A DNA stretch of 64,000 nucleotides from Chitinophaga pinensis. Its GTDB lineage: Bacteria > Bacteroidota > Bacteroidia > Flavobacteriales_D > Crocinitomicaceae. The notes beneath the pieces were generated by a model. That model made no database searches. It was not told the origin of the DNA and was given only the letters and a program-made list of their open reading frames with translations. The stretch is taken from NCBI GenBank assembly GCA_943324745.2, contig CALPMT020000002.1, forward strand, positions 62,001-126,000, written 5' to 3'. This document shows, one piece after another, positions 17,915 to 30,100 of this stretch (position 1 is the stretch's first letter; each line of letters opens with the position of its first letter). A program made the position numbers and the translations under genes.

Positions 17915-19186
17915 TTAAATCAATTTTAATGACTTTTCATATTGTTTAATTACACCCCACAATAACAAACAAAATAGAACACTCATTGTTACTTCAAATG
18001 AAACAAAAACTTCTAAAAAATGCGTAATTGATACCTGTTTAAAAAACCACAAACAACTAATAACAATAAAATAAGTTGTTTGCCAAATACTATAATATTT
18101 AATCTTCTGTAAAGCAATAAAAATAGAACTAAATGAGGAGGTTATAAAATTAAACACAAAACTAAATACTAAGATTTTAGAAAAATCTCCTGATAAACTA
18201 TATTTTTCACCAAATACAAAACCAAATAAAAATGGAGCCCATAATTGAATGATTATTATCTCTAGAATACTTATAGCTAACAAGATTAATCCAATTTTTT
18301 TAATTTCTCTTACAATTGATTTTCCATTATTTCTATTCTCCGAAACTTTTTGAAATAAAACCTGAGAAATTGTAACTGAAATAAATGCTAATGGAATCGA
18401 TAAAACCATTTTAGTTAGATCAATATAGCCTAACTCGTCCGTTGAGTAAAACTTATTTATTAATAAAAACGGAACAATATTAGCAATTGAACTTAATAAA
18501 GTTGGTCCTAAATTATAAAGTGGAAAATCTTTATATTTTAAAGCAACAAATTTCATCTTTCTAAGTGAAATTTGATCCATTCTGATTTTACTTTTTCGAT
18601 TAATTTGAAATAATCCACTCAAAACATTAGCGAAATTACCTATAAAATCTCCAATAAATAGACCGTGAGATTTTATCCCTCCTAATCCTACTTGCGTCAA
18701 TCCTTCAAAAAATCTCCTACTTACTTTATTAATCGCTGAAGATTTAAATAATTTTTTTCTAACCAACCAATAATTGATTATTTGATACGAACTAAAAAAT
18801 ACTGCACTAAAAGGAAGAAGATATAAATAATTAGAATACTTAAGCGGAAAATTCACCCATTTGCAAAATTGATAGTTATAAAGAATTAAAAAAAATAAAA
18901 AAAAGAATCCAAAACTAAACGTCAATAAAAGGGATAGTGATAATACATTTATGGATTCTACATCATTTTTAGGTAATACTACCGCTGCTTCATATCTCAA
19001 CGAACAAAATATAATAAATACACTTAATAAATTAAAATAGATTGAAAATGCGCCAAAATCTTCCGGAGTGTAAATTCTTCTTAAATACAACTGTAGAAAA
19101 AGTGGTATTAATTGAGCAAGTACGGTTCCTCCTATTAATATTAGAGAATTTTTTAAAAAATTAGACTTAATAAATAAAAGTTTCAT
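17915..19186 (-). CDS. wzx: Lipid-linked oligosaccharide flippase, Wzx-like (MATE/MOP superfamily)
   Basis: The 423-residue protein has about twelve membrane segments and the opening FLKNSLILIGGTVLAQLIPLFLQLYLRRIYTPEDFGAFSIYFNL typical of polysaccharide transporters (PST/Wzx), which flip undecaprenyl-linked repeat units to the periplasm. The stop codon abuts the start of the Wzy-like gene. Preceded at 24 bases by the Wzz-like gene. Confidence 0.85.
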   Translation of the reverse strand: MKLLFIKSNFLKNSLILIGGTVLAQLIPLFLQLYLRRIYTPEDFGAFSIYFNLLSVFIIFCSLRYEAAVVLPKNDVESINVLSLSLLLTFSFGFFFLFFLILYNYQFCKWVNFPLKYSNYLYLLPFSAVFFSSYQIINYWLVRKKLFKSSAINKVSRRFFEGLTQVGLGGIKSHGLFIGDFIGNFANVLSGLFQINRKSKIRMDQISLRKMKFVALKYKDFPLYNLGPTLLSSIANIVPFLLINKFYSTDELGYIDLTKMVLSIPLAFISVTISQVLFQKVSENRNNGKSIVREIKKIGLILLAISILEIIIIQLWAPFLFGFVFGEKYSLSGDFSKILVFSFVFNFITSSFSSIFIALQKIKYYSIWQTTYFIVISCLWFFKQVSITHFLEVFVSFEVTMSVLFCLLLWGVIKQYEKSLKLI

Positions 19187-19210
19187 TCTGAAAATTTTGA
19201 GAATGAATAC

Positions 19211-19975
19211 TTATTTAAAGTGCAATTGTTTCATTTTTCTTATAATCAAATTAATTAACGAAAGAAAAATTATGAAAGTTGTACCAACAATTCCGTATGT
19301 AAAAATCAATAAACATTCCTTTAAAATTGAAAACGTTTGAATTAAAATAGGCGTAGACTTACTGACTAATTGTATACCAGAAGGTTTTGATATACTTAAC
19401 TCTATCTTTTGTTTTTCTTTGTAAAGATCAACCAATGTTTTAGATTGATTTTGATAAAACAACTTTTCAATTACAGAACTCTTTGATTCTTCTTTTGATA
19501 ATTTAAGTTGCTCAATTTCTTCAATACTTAATTTAACTTTTGTCAATAATTGATTAGACCTTAAAATCTTTTCCTGAATAAAACGATTTTCTTGTAATTG
19601 TTTTTCTATCAATTTCTCACATGATTCTATACTAGAAATTGTGTTAGATTGTATACTTAATTCCACTAAAGAATAACTTATCTTAACATCAATCTTTTTT
19701 ACGTTTTTGAATGATTCATTTACATATTGATCTTTATTTTTACTTATTGATTCAAGTATACTTAATATTGACTCTTTAGGTAAAACGGATGACTCAAATA
19801 AGTAATTTATCTCATACAAATCTTTCTGATTTTTTGGTTTTAGAGTTCGAATAATAATACCCAAAACAACAAATGCAAAGAAAGAAAATAGCAAAAAATT
19901 TTTTCTATAAACTAAAAATTTTAAACTTGAAATCAATACCCTTTTGAGGTCTATTGTATCTTCTTGTTGATGCAT
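19211..19975 (-). CDS. Wzz/chain-length-determinant-like membrane protein
   Basis: About 254 residues with two membrane segments (about residues 23-43 and 215-240) flanking a periplasmic domain rich in K, E, Q and I with coiled-coil character, the layout of polysaccharide co-polymerases that set glycan chain length. A proline-containing SKPSGIQLVSKSTPI precedes the second membrane segment, as in Wzz. An in-frame GTG at 19981 abuts the rny stop, but the ATG at 19975 is preferred. It is cotranscribed with rny upstream by position. Confidence 0.68.
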   Translation of the reverse strand: MHQQEDTIDLKRVLISSLKFLVYRKNFLLFSFFAFVVLGIIIRTLKPKNQKDLYEINYLFESSVLPKESILSILESISKNKDQYVNESFKNVKKIDVKISYSLVELSIQSNTISSIESCEKLIEKQLQENRFIQEKILRSNQLLTKVKLSIEEIEQLKLSKEESKSSVIEKLFYQNQSKTLVDLYKEKQKIELSISKPSGIQLVSKSTPILIQTFSILKECLLIFTYGIVGTTFIIFLSLINLIIRKMKQLHFK

Positions 19976-19981
19976 AATCAC

Positions 19982-21523
19982 TTACTTAGCGTAATTTACA
20001 GAACGTTTCTCTCTAATCACAGTAACTTTAACTTGACCCGGGTAAGTCATTTCTGTTTGAATTCGTTGTGAAATAGTGAAAGATAATTCATCAGATTTTA
20101 AATCGGTTACTTTTTCAGCCTCAACCAATACACGTAATTCTCTACCTGCCTGAATTGCATAAGCACTTGTTACACCATCATACGATAAAGCTAAGCTTTC
20201 TAGTTCTTTAATGCGCTTAATATAAGACTCTACAATTTCTCTGCGAGCTCCTGGACGAGCTCCTGAAACAGCATCACAAACTTGTACGATAGGCGCTATT
20301 AATGTAGTCATTTCTACTTCGTCGTGGTGAGCACCAATTGCATTACAAACATCAGGTTTTTCACCATATTTTTCGGCTAATTTCATTCCTAAAATTGCGT
20401 GTGGCAATTCTGGCTCCTCATCTGGAACTTTACCAATATCATGTAATAATCCTGCTCTTTTAGCAACTTTTACGTTTAATCCTAATTCTGCCGCCATGAT
20501 AGCACACATATTAGCAACCTCACGCGAGTGTTGTAGTAAATTCTGTCCATAAGAAGAACGATACTTCATACGACCTACCATACGTGTTAATTCAGGATGT
20601 AAACCATGTATTCCTAAATCAATACATGTTCGCTTTCCAGTCTCCGCAATTTCTTCCTCTAAAGATTTTTTAGTTTTAGCTACTACCTCCTCTATTCTTG
20701 CAGGGTGAATACGACCATCTGAAACTAATTGGTGTAAGGACAAACGAGCAATCTCACGACGTACAGGATCAAAACAAGAAAGAATAATTGCTTCAGGTGT
20801 ATCGTCTACAACGATTTCAACACCTGTAGCAGCTTCTAATGCACGTATATTACGACCTTCTCGACCAATAATTCTTCCTTTAACTTCATCAGATTCAATG
20901 TTAAAAACAGAAACAGCATTTTCAACAGCTTGTTCTGTAGCTACGCGTTGAATTGTTTGAATGACAATTTTCTTCGCCTCTTTATTTGCGTTTAATTTTG
21001 CTTCTTCTGTTATGTCTTTAATATGAACCATCGCTTGAGTGCGAGCCTCGTCAATTAAGGCTTCCATCATGTGTGTTTTTGCTTCCTCAACAGTCATCCC
21101 GCTAATTCTTGAAAGCTCAGCGACACGTTTTTGTTGAGTCTTCTCTAATTCCTGATTCTTAACCTCTACAGAAGATAATTTTGTATCTAATTCAGTCTTC
21201 AATTTTTCAATTTCTTTCTCAGAACGTGCTAATTCTTCTGTTTTTTGAGAAACTATCTTCTCTTTTGCTTTAAAGCGATCTTCGTTAGATTGCATCTTAC
21301 GTTCGCGATCCTTTATCACTTCTTCATGCTCTTCTTTCAGTTTTAAAAAACGTTCTTTTGCTTGAAGAATTTTATCTTTCTTTAAAGCCTCTCCATCATG
21401 CTCAGCGTCAGCTAAAATTTTTAATGTTCTCTTTTTAAGAACAATATTTTGAATTACAAAAGCTACTGCACCACCTGTAATCAACCCAATCAAACTCCCT
21501 AATAAAATATCCTCTACACTCAT
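19982..21523 (-). CDS. rny: Ribonuclease Y
   Basis: Membrane-anchored endoribonuclease that initiates mRNA decay. The 513-residue protein has an N-terminal membrane segment (about residues 5-25), a long charged coiled coil (about 30-190), a KH domain ([22 protein letters not shown]) and an HD domain with the catalytic H361-D362 in [12 protein letters not shown]. Length and order match the family. It lies downstream of zapA at 40 bases, a neighbourhood common in Bacteroidota, and its stop abuts the start region of the Wzz-like gene. Confidence 0.96.
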   Translation of the reverse strand: MSVEDILLGSLIGLITGGAVAFVIQNIVLKKRTLKILADAEHDGEALKKDKILQAKERFLKLKEEHEEVIKDRERKMQSNEDRFKAKEKIVSQKTEELARSEKEIEKLKTELDTKLSSVEVKNQELEKTQQKRVAELSRISGMTVEEAKTHMMEALIDEARTQAMVHIKDITEEAKLNANKEAKKIVIQTIQRVATEQAVENAVSVFNIESDEVKGRIIGREGRNIRALEAATGVEIVVDDTPEAIILSCFDPVRREIARLSLHQLVSDGRIHPARIEEVVAKTKKSLEEEIAETGKRTCIDLGIHGLHPELTRMVGRMKYRSSYGQNLLQHSREVANMCAIMAAELGLNVKVAKRAGLLHDIGKVPDEEPELPHAILGMKLAEKYGEKPDVCNAIGAHHDEVEMTTLIAPIVQVCDAVSGARPGARREIVESYIKRIKELESLALSYDGVTSAYAIQAGRELRVLVEAEKVTDLKSDELSFTISQRIQTEMTYPGQVKVTVIREKRSVNYAK

Positions 21524-21563
21524 TTTTTAAATAATAAACCAACTTATTTTTTGGCGATTAATA

Positions 21564-21851
21564 CTATAATTTGTTTAGATCCTCTAGTAACATTTCCAAT
21601 GACAGTTCTATATTATCTAATTCATTTTGTTGATTTGTTTGCACTGGCGCATTGGCACCTTTAGTAGCTAATTGTAAAGCTGTCATAGCCAACAAATCCT
21701 GCATGTCTTTAACTGCATAATTTTCTTGCAACAATTTAATCGCACGATTAATATCTTCTGCAGCCTTTAAGATTTTTTCGTCCTCACCTTCATTCACAGT
21801 TAATGGATAAGTTCTTCCTGCAAGTGTTATTTTTAAAGATAATTTACTCAT
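21564..21851 (-). CDS. zapA: Cell division protein ZapA
   Basis: A 95-residue FtsZ-associated protein. The N-terminal SLKITLAGRTYPLTVNEGEDEKILKAAEDINRAI is the ZapA globular head, followed by a helix (MQDLLAMTALQLA) and a short coiled coil. ZapA bundles FtsZ filaments at midcell. The start overlaps the stop of the upstream coiled-coil gene by one base, so the two proteins are probably made together. Confidence 0.9.
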   Translation of the reverse strand: MSKLSLKITLAGRTYPLTVNEGEDEKILKAAEDINRAIKLLQENYAVKDMQDLLAMTALQLATKGANAPVQTNQQNELDNIELSLEMLLEDLNKL

Positions 21852-22192
21852 TACTGTTTTTTTAATTGACTAATACACGTATCTATCTCTTTCACTAAAT
21901 CATTAATTAAATCATCATGATTAACAACAGGAACAATCAAAGATGACTTTTCTACTAATAACAAAGTCTTCTCTTCAACTTGTTTTTTTAGCTCAAGATT
22001 CTCAAGATGTAATGTATCTATAAAATCCTGTTTAGTAACAATAACGGATGTTAATTCTGATTGTTTAGTGTGTAAAGATGCTACTTCATTTTCTAATAAA
22101 ATACTTTTTTCTTTGACTTGCTTCAATTCGTTATTTGCGTGATAAAATTTATCGCGAATTTCTGCTATTATTTGCACTATACGATCAGACAT
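21851..22192 (-). CDS. Small coiled-coil protein upstream of zapA
   Basis: About 113 residues, almost entirely heptad-rich helix (DRIVQIIAEIRDKFYHANNELKQVKEKSILLENEVASL), with no signal or membrane segment. A TTG at 22201 would add three residues; the ATG at 22192 (MSDRIVQI) is preferred. Its one-base overlap with zapA and its length suggest a ZapA partner analogous to ZapB, but I see no diagnostic ZapB motif, so function is left open. Confidence 0.65.
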   Translation of the reverse strand: MSDRIVQIIAEIRDKFYHANNELKQVKEKSILLENEVASLHTKQSELTSVIVTKQDFIDTLHLENLELKKQVEEKTLLLVEKSSLIVPVVNHDDLINDLVKEIDTCISQLKKQ

Positions 22193-22313
22193 GTAAAACA
22201 ACTTTTCTACAAAAATAATATTGAAATCTTAATTATTGAACCATTTAAATAAATACTTCTTAACAATAAAATCTTTTCGAATGATTTCAGGAGGCTAATC
22301 ATCTCTGTAAATG

Positions 22314-22351
22314 CAAAAATAAAGAGGTTAAACAAAATTTGAATAACCTCT
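22314..22351 (-). terminator. Rho-independent terminator after DUF3467 gene
   Basis: An 8-bp stem (minus strand AGAGGTTA/TAACCTCT) is followed on the minus strand by TTTATTTTTG. It ends the rpoBC-DUF3467 transcript. The rest of the 277-base gap (22193-22469) holds no gene that I can support. Confidence 0.75.
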
Positions 22352-22469
22352 CTTAAATTAAATTTTTATATTTTCTAGCATAGTAGACAAGAAAAAATTT
22401 TATGAGTTTACATTGGTAAATGAATAGCTATTTTAAAGTCAAACGAAAATAAAATGGGGAATTTTGATT

Positions 22470-22778
22470 TTAAGCTTGTGTAGTTGGAGTTCCAAAATTC
22501 ATTGGAGGAGTTCCTGGAATATCTTCTTCATTAATCACACCCATCGCTTGCTCGTATTTCTGAACATTTTCAATCAATGCTCTCATCAATCTTTTTGCAT
22601 TGTGTGGAGTCATAATAACGCGAGATTTTACCTGTGCTTTTGGCATACCAGGTAGCATTTGTACGAAGTCACATACAAATTCAGCATTAGAATGAGTAAT
22701 GATTGCCAAATTAGAATAAATTCCTGCTGCAGTCTCTTCATTCAATTCAATCGTGATTTGATTTTCTGTGTTTTCCAT
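22470..22778 (-). CDS. DUF3467 domain-containing protein
   Basis: About 102 residues: MENTENQITIELNEETAAGIYSNLAIITHSNAEFVCDFVQ followed by KAQVKSRVIMTPHNAKRLMRALIENVQKYE, which is the DUF3467 pattern seen directly after rpoC in many Bacteroidota. Function is unknown. The ATG at 22778 lies just beyond the U-tract of the rpoC terminator; a longer in-frame start at 22811 falls in the hairpin loop and would add 11 residues encoded by the terminator itself. I prefer 22778. Confidence 0.85.
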   Translation of the reverse strand: MENTENQITIELNEETAAGIYSNLAIITHSNAEFVCDFVQMLPGMPKAQVKSRVIMTPHNAKRLMRALIENVQKYEQAMGVINEEDIPGTPPMNFGTPTTQA

Positions 22779-22787
22779 AATCTGTAA

Positions 22788-22820
22788 AATAAAAAAAGGG
22801 CTTACTTTCATAAGCCCTTT
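22788..22820 (-). terminator. Terminator after rpoC
   Basis: A perfect 10-bp stem (AAAGGGCTTA/TAAGCCCTTT, 22795-22804 with 22811-22820) with a 6-base loop is followed on the minus strand by TTTTATTTTA. Some readthrough is needed to express the DUF3467 gene, unless it has its own promoter, which I do not see. Confidence 0.85.
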
Positions 22821-22835
22821 TAATAGGTTTGTATA

Positions 22836-25800
22836 TTAATTTTCCTGTAATTCCTCTAACGCTTCTTTAGAAGAAACTATCATTTTTTGGAATTTACGAG
22901 TACCTGTACCTGCAGGAATTAAGTGACCAACAATTACGTTTTCTTTCAAACCTAATAAATGATCTTCTTTTCCAGAAATTGCAGCCTCATTCAATACTTT
23001 AGTTGTTTCTTGGAAAGATGCAGCTGAAATAAATGATTGAGTTTGAAGAGATGCTCTTGTAATACCTTGTAACAACGGTGTAGATGTCGCAGGTACTGCT
23101 TCTCTTGCTTCAGCAATTTTCTTGTCAGCACGTTTCAATTGAGAATTCTCATCACGTAACTTACGAGAAGAAATGATTTGACCTGAACGTAACTCCTCTG
23201 AATCACCAGCATCTGTTACAACCATCATTCCATACAATGCATCGTTTTCTTCCATGAAGTCAGCTTTGTGAACTGATTGACCTTCTAAGAATTTAGTGTC
23301 TCCACCATCAACGATTTCAACTTTAAGCATCATCTGACGAACAATAACCTCGAAGTGCTTATCATTAATTTTCACACCTTGTAAACGATAAACTTCTTGA
23401 ATTTCATTTACAATGTACTCTTGTACTTTTGTAGGTCCTTCAATATTTAGTATGTCATTTGGAGTGATTGCACCATCAGATAATGGCTGACCAGCTCGTA
23501 CGAAATCATTTTCTTGTACCAATATATGTTTAGAAAGTGGAACTAAGTAGCGACGCTCTTCTCCTGTTTTAGAAGTAATAACGATTTCTCTATTTCCACG
23601 TTTAATCTTCCCAAAGGCAGCAATACCATCAATTTCAGATACAACAGCAGGATTAGAAGGATTTCTTGCCTCGAATAACTCAGTTACACGTGGTAAACCA
23701 CCTGTAATATCACCTGTCTTACCAGAAACACGTGGTATTTTTACTAAAGTTACACCAGCCTCAACTTTATCACCTTCATTTACTGAAACGTGAGCATCTA
23801 CAGGTAAACTATATTCTCTTAATACCTCTTTTGTTTTTGGATCAATAATATGAATTGCTGGATTTTTCTTCTTATCACGAGATTCGATAATCACGATTTC
23901 AGTAAATCCTGTTTGCTCATCGACTTCTTCACGGTAAGTTATACCTTCAATTACATTATCATAAACAACTTTACCTGAAACTTCAGAAACGATTACAGCA
24001 TTGTAAGGGTCCCATTTACATATCACGTCACCTTTTTTGATTTTTTTATTGTTTTCAATCAACAACTCAGAACCATAAGGTACATTCGTAGACATTAATA
24101 CAATTCCAGTATTATCATCTGTGATTTTTAATTCAGCAGAACGACCAACTACAATTTTCTTAACACCATCTGCAGTTTTCAAGTCAATCGTACGTAATTC
24201 ATCAATTTCTAATGAACCAGTAGCTTTTGCTTTCATATCTGAGATATCTGTAGAGTTAGAAGCAGTACCCCCAACGTGGAATGTACGCAACGTTAACTGA
24301 GTTCCTGGTTCACCAATTGATTGAGCAGCAACAACTCCAACAGTATCACCTTCTTGTGCTATACGGTGCGTAGATAAACTTATTCCATAACATTTAGAAC
24401 AAACTCCTCTTCGCATTTCACACGTAAGTACAGAACGAATCTCAACCTCTTCAATACCAGCAGCTGAAATCGCTTCACCAGCATTTTGAGTAATTAAATC
24501 CCCTGAACGAACAATTAACTCATTTGTATCGGGATTAAAAATATCATGAACAGATGTTCTACCAACAATACGATCCAATAATGGCTCAACAACCTCGTCA
24601 TTTTTCTTTAAAGCTGTAGCAATCAATCCACGCAATGTACCACAATCATTTTGATTGATAATTACATCTTGAGAAACATCCACCAAACGACGTGTTAAGT
24701 AACCAGCATCAGCAGTTTTAAGTGCCGTATCAGCAAGACCTTTACGAGCACCGTGTGTAGAAATAAAGTACTCAAGAATTGAAAGACCTTCCTTAAAGTT
24801 AGATAAGATAGGGTTCTCAATAATTTCTTGTGCAGAAGCACCAGATTTTTGAGGTTTCGCCATCAATCCCCTCATTCCTGATAACTGACGAATTTGCTCT
24901 CTAGATCCACGAGCTCCAGAATCAAACATCATATAGATAGAATTGAATCCTTGGTTATCATTTTTCAATTGATCCATCAACGTCTCAGTCAAACGAGAAT
25001 TTGTATGTGTCCAAATATCAATAATTTGGTTATAACGCTCATTATTAGTGATAAGACCCATGTTATAGTTATTCATAACTTCTAACACATCCGTTTCAGC
25101 TTTACCAACTAAAACCGCTTTTTCACTAGGAATGATAATATCATCTAAGTTGAAAGATAATCCACCTTTGAATGCCATATGGTAACCTAATTCTTTGATA
25201 TCATCCAAGAATTGAGCAGTACGAGCTGTACCAGAAACTTTTAATACGTTACCGATAATATCTCTTAATGCTTTTTTAGTTAATACGTCATTTACGAAAC
25301 CAACTTCTCTAGGAACGTGTTGATTGAATAAAGTACGACCACATGTAGTATCAATCATCATCAAAGTTGGAACACCGTTTTCATCTAAATCGTATGTTTT
25401 CACTTTAATAGGTGCATGTAATTCTAATTTACCCTCATTATTAGCGATGATAACTTCTTCTGGAGAATAGAAAATTCCACCTTCACCAATTACCTTTCGC
25501 TCTGGAGTTGAAACTCGTGCTTTTGTAATATAATACAAACCTAACACCATGTCTTGAGATGGTACTGCAATCGGAGCTCCATTCGCAGGATTCAAGATAT
25601 TGTGAGAAGCAAGCATTAACAATTGAGCCTCCAAAATTGCAGCATTACCTAATGGTAAGTGAACCGCCATCTGGTCACCATCGAAATCGGCGTTGAATGC
25701 GGTAGTAACTAATGGGTGAAGACGTATTGCTTTTCCTTCAATTAATTTAGGTTGGAAAGCTTGGATACCCAAACGGTGCAAAGTAGGAGCACGGTTTAAT

Positions 25801-27125
25801 AATACAGGGTGACCTTTTAATATACTTTCTAAAATATCCCAAACTACAGGATCTTTTTTGTCAACGATTTTCTTCGCAGATTTAACTGTTTTAACGATAC
25901 CACGCTCAATCATCTTGCGAATAATGAACGGTTTGTATAGTTCAGCAGCCATATCTTTTGGAAGACCACATTCGTGTAATTTTAAATCTGGTCCAACAAC
26001 AATTACTGAACGAGCAGAATAATCGACACGTTTACCAAGTAAGTTTTGACGGAAACGACCTTGTTTACCTTTCAATGAATCAGATAACGATTTCAATGGT
26101 CTGTTTGATTCCGTTTTGACAGCACTTGATTTACGAGAATTGTCAAATAATGAATCTACAGATTCTTGAAGCATACGTTTTTCATTTCGTAAGATAACTT
26201 CAGGAGCTTTAATTTCGATCAAACGTTTCAAACGGTTGTTACGAATAATCACACGACGGTATAAGTCATTTAAGTCAGACGTAGCAAAACGACCTCCATC
26301 TAGTGGAACTAAAGGACGTAATTCTGGTGGAATAACTGGAACAACTTTTACAATCATCCATTCAGGTCTGTTTTCAATACGTGTCTGAGATTCACGCATG
26401 GATTCAACAACTTGAAGTCTTTTTAATGCTTCATTTTTACGTTGAACTGAAGTTTCAGTATTTGCGCTATGACGAAGGCTAAAAGATAATTCATCTAAAT
26501 TTAATCCTTTTAATAAATCGTGAAGTGCCTCAGCACCCATTTTTGCGATAAATTTGTTAGGATCTGTATCTTCTAGATGATGATTGTCTTTAGAAACAAC
26601 ATCAGACTCTAAAATGTCTAAATATTCTTCTTCCGTTAAAAAATCTAAATATTTAATTAAACCACCATCTAGATGAGTTGCAGTACCCGCTTGAATAACT
26701 ACATAACGCTCATAATAAATGATTTGATCTAATTTTTTTGTCGGTAAACCTAATAAGTAACCAATTTTGTTTGGTAACGAACGGAAATACCAGATGTGAG
26801 CAACAGGAACCACTAATGAAATGTGCCCCATACGCTCACGACGAACTTTTTTCTCTGTTACTTCAACCCCACAACGATCACATACGATTCCTTTATAACG
26901 GATACGTTTGTATTTACCACAGTGACATTCATAATCCTTAACTGGTCCAAAAATACGCTCACAAAACAAACCATCTCTTTCAGGTTTGTAAGTTCTATAA
27001 TTGATAGTTTCAGGTTTTAATACCTCACCACTTGACTGCTCCAGAATAATTTCTGGAGAAGCAAGTGAAATAGTGATTTTATTAAAACTACTTTGTTTTT
27101 TTGGTGTTTCTTTTCTAAAAGCCAT
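22836..27125 (-). CDS. rpoC: DNA-directed RNA polymerase subunit beta'
   Basis: Catalytic largest subunit of RNA polymerase, 1429 residues. The N-terminal zinc site is [20 protein letters not shown] (about residues 65-85), the active-site [12 protein letters not shown] lies near residue 480 with the Mg-binding aspartates, the trigger-loop/bridge-helix region [10 protein letters not shown] follows, and the second zinc site is [13 protein letters not shown]. It follows rpoB by 37 bases in the normal order and ends in a strong terminator. Confidence 0.98.
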   Translation of the reverse strand: MAFRKETPKKQSSFNKITISLASPEIILEQSSGEVLKPETINYRTYKPERDGLFCERIFGPVKDYECHCGKYKRIRYKGIVCDRCGVEVTEKKVRRERMGHISLVVPVAHIWYFRSLPNKIGYLLGLPTKKLDQIIYYERYVVIQAGTATHLDGGLIKYLDFLTEEEYLDILESDVVSKDNHHLEDTDPNKFIAKMGAEALHDLLKGLNLDELSFSLRHSANTETSVQRKNEALKRLQVVESMRESQTRIENRPEWMIVKVVPVIPPELRPLVPLDGGRFATSDLNDLYRRVIIRNNRLKRLIEIKAPEVILRNEKRMLQESVDSLFDNSRKSSAVKTESNRPLKSLSDSLKGKQGRFRQNLLGKRVDYSARSVIVVGPDLKLHECGLPKDMAAELYKPFIIRKMIERGIVKTVKSAKKIVDKKDPVVWDILESILKGHPVLLNRAPTLHRLGIQAFQPKLIEGKAIRLHPLVTTAFNADFDGDQMAVHLPLGNAAILEAQLLMLASHNILNPANGAPIAVPSQDMVLGLYYITKARVSTPERKVIGEGGIFYSPEEVIIANNEGKLELHAPIKVKTYDLDENGVPTLMMIDTTCGRTLFNQHVPREVGFVNDVLTKKALRDIIGNVLKVSGTARTAQFLDDIKELGYHMAFKGGLSFNLDDIIIPSEKAVLVGKAETDVLEVMNNYNMGLITNNERYNQIIDIWTHTNSRLTETLMDQLKNDNQGFNSIYMMFDSGARGSREQIRQLSGMRGLMAKPQKSGASAQEIIENPILSNFKEGLSILEYFISTHGARKGLADTALKTADAGYLTRRLVDVSQDVIINQNDCGTLRGLIATALKKNDEVVEPLLDRIVGRTSVHDIFNPDTNELIVRSGDLITQNAGEAISAAGIEEVEIRSVLTCEMRRGVCSKCYGISLSTHRIAQEGDTVGVVAAQSIGEPGTQLTLRTFHVGGTASNSTDISDMKAKATGSLEIDELRTIDLKTADGVKKIVVGRSAELKITDDNTGIVLMSTNVPYGSELLIENNKKIKKGDVICKWDPYNAVIVSEVSGKVVYDNVIEGITYREEVDEQTGFTEIVIIESRDKKKNPAIHIIDPKTKEVLREYSLPVDAHVSVNEGDKVEAGVTLVKIPRVSGKTGDITGGLPRVTELFEARNPSNPAVVSEIDGIAAFGKIKRGNREIVITSKTGEERRYLVPLSKHILVQENDFVRAGQPLSDGAITPNDILNIEGPTKVQEYIVNEIQEVYRLQGVKINDKHFEVIVRQMMLKVEIVDGGDTKFLEGQSVHKADFMEENDALYGMMVVTDAGDSEELRSGQIISSRKLRDENSQLKRADKKIAEAREAVPATSTPLLQGITRASLQTQSFISAASFQETTKVLNEAAISGKEDHLLGLKENVIVGHLIPAGTGTRKFQKMIVSSKEALEELQEN

Positions 27126-27162
27126 TATATATTGCTTGTTTTCAAATTCAACAACTAGAGAA

Positions 27163-30100
27163 TTAATCCATAGAGATATTTAATCCTAAACCTCTCAACT
27201 CATGTAATAATACATTGAATGATTCTGGAATACCTGGTTCTGGAATATTATCTCCTTTAACTATCGCTTCATAAGCTTTAGCACGACCCATTACGTCATC
27301 CGATTTAACAGTCAAGATTTCTTGTAGGATATTTGCAGCACCAAATGCTTCTAATGCCCAAACCTCCATCTCACCAAAACGTTGACCTCCGAATTGAGCT
27401 TTACCACCTAATGGTTGTTGCGTAATTAACGAGTATGGTCCGATAGAACGTGCATGCATTTTATCATCTACCATGTGTGATAATTTAAGCATGTAGATTA
27501 CACCTACTGTAGCGGTTTGGTGGAATCTATCTCCTGTACCTCCATCATATAGGTAAGTTTTACCAGATCTAGGAACTCCTGCTTTATCCGTATACTCATT
27601 AATTTCATCCGGTGTAGCACCATCAAAAATTGGAGTAGCAAACTTAACACCTAATTTTTCACCAGCCCATCCAAGAACTGTTTCATAAATTTGACCTAAA
27701 TTCATACGAGAAGGTACCCCTAGTGGATTCAATACGATATCTACTGGTGTTCCATCCGCTAAGAATGGCATATCTTCTTGACGAACGATGTTTGCAACAA
27801 TACCTTTGTTACCGTGACGACCCGCCATCTTATCACCTACTTTCAACTTACGTTTCTTAGCGATGTATACTTTTGCCATTTTAACAATTCCAGCTGGTAA
27901 TTCATCTCCAACAGAAATATGGAATTTTTTACGTTTATAAGTACCTAACAAGTCATTTGCTTTGATAGTAAAATTGTGTATCACACGACCTATTAACGTA
28001 TTTGTATTTGAATCAGCTGTCCAATTAGCAGGATTTACGATAGAATAGTCTATAGAAAGAAGTGCTTTTTGCGAGAACTTACTTCCTTTTTTAATGATTT
28101 CTTCTTTAAAGTTATTGAAAACTCCGTTAGATTTAGTTTCCCCCAAAATACCCACTAATTTATCAACTAGTTTTTCTTTAAGAGAATTAAAATCTTTTTC
28201 GTAATCTGAATCTAAAGACTCAAGAATAGGTTTATCTTGTGCTTTAGATTTTCTGTCTTTGACAGAACGAGAGAACAATTTTTTACCAATAACAACACCT
28301 CTCAATGAAGGACCAGCTTTCAAAGAAGCATCTTTTACGTCACCTGCTTTGTCACCAAAGATAGCACGTAATAATTTTTCTTCTGGAGATGGATCCGTTT
28401 CACCTTTTGGAGTGATTTTACCAATCAAAATATCACCTTCTTTAATTTCAGCACCGATACGGATTAATCCGTTTTCATCTAAGTCTTTCGTCGCTTCTTC
28501 ACTTACGTTAGGAATATCAGAAGTTAATTCTTCCATACCACGTTTAGTATCTCTTACTTCTAATGTGTATTCATCAATATGTATAGAAGTAAAAATATCA
28601 TCACGAACTACTTTCTCAGAAATCACGATAGCATCCTCAAAGTTGTAACCTTTCCAAGGCATGAATGCTACTTTAAGATTTTGACCTAAAGCTAATTCAC
28701 CTTGTTGTGTTGCATATCCTTCACAAAGTACTTGACCTTTTTCAACTTTGTCACCTTTTTTAACAATAGGTTTCAAATTGATAGTTGTACTTTGGTTAGT
28801 TTTTTGAAATTTTGTCAACGCATAATGTTTCGTTTCGCTATCAAAACTTACTAATTTATCATCAGCATTCCAGTCATAACGAATAACGATTTCATTCGCA
28901 TCCACATATTCAACGGTACCATTTCCTTCTGCATTAATTAATACACGAGAATCACGAGCAACTAAACGCTCAATACCAGTACCAACGATTGGAGAATTAG
29001 GTTTTAATAAAGGAACAGCTTGACGTTGCATGTTAGATCCCATCAAGGCACGGTTAGCATCATCATGTTCCAAGAAAGGAATAGATGAAGCAGCGATAGA
29101 TGCAATTTGGTTAGCACCAACATCCATCAAATGAAGATTTTTAGGATTAACAACTGGGAAATCACCTTCAAAACGTGCTTTAACCACATCATTTAAGAAT
29201 TTACCAGAATCGTCAATATTTGCATTTGCTTGTGCAATCATTTTTGCATCTTCTTCTTCAGCTGTTAAATAAACAGGCTCATCCAATTTCACTTTACCAT
29301 CTACTACAGCACGGTAAGGGGTTTCTATAAATCCTAATTTATTTACTTTCGCATAAACACACAAAGAAGAAATCAAACCAATATTTGGTCCCTCTGGAGT
29401 TTCGATAGTACACAAACGACCGTAGTGCGTGTAGTGAACGTCACGAACCTCGAAACCAGCTCTTTCTCTAGATAAACCACCAGGTCCTAGAGCCGATAAA
29501 CGGCGCTTGTGTGTAACCTCAGATAATGGATTGGTTTGATCCATGAATTGAGATAACTGATTAGTTCCGAAGAACGAATTAATTACAGAAGATAATGTTT
29601 TAGCATTAATCAAATCGATTGGTGTAAATACCTCGTTATCACGTACGTTCATACGTTCACGAATTGTTCTAGCCATACGTGCTAAACCAACACCAAACTG
29701 AGCATATAATTGCTCACCAACTGTTCTAACACGACGATTTGATAAGTGATCGATATCATCAACATCTGCTTTTGAATTAATTAACTCAATCAAATATTTG
29801 ATGATACAGATTATGTCATTTTTAGTTAACACACGAGAAGTCTCAGTGTCTTCCAATTTTAATTTTTTATTTAATCTGAAACGACCTACTTCCCCTAAAT
29901 CGTAACGAGTATCAGAGAAAAATAATTTCTCAAATACACCTTTTGCAGTTTCATAATCAGGTGGTTCAGCGTTACGAAGCTGTCTGTAGATATGCTCTAC
30001 AGCTTCTTTTTCAGAGTTAGATGTATCTTTCTGTAACGTATTATAAATAATCGTAAAATCAGCAGAATTTACATCTTCTTTATGTAAGATAACCGTTTTA

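Noticed and set aside
22193-22469. 6S RNA (ssrS) in the gap near zapA
   Set aside because: 6S RNA is often near zapA in proteobacteria, but this gap shows only a terminator hairpin and no long bulged helix of the 6S type.
28259-28648. 129-codon plus-strand frame antisense to rpoB
   Set aside because: Shadow of the conserved rpoB sequence.
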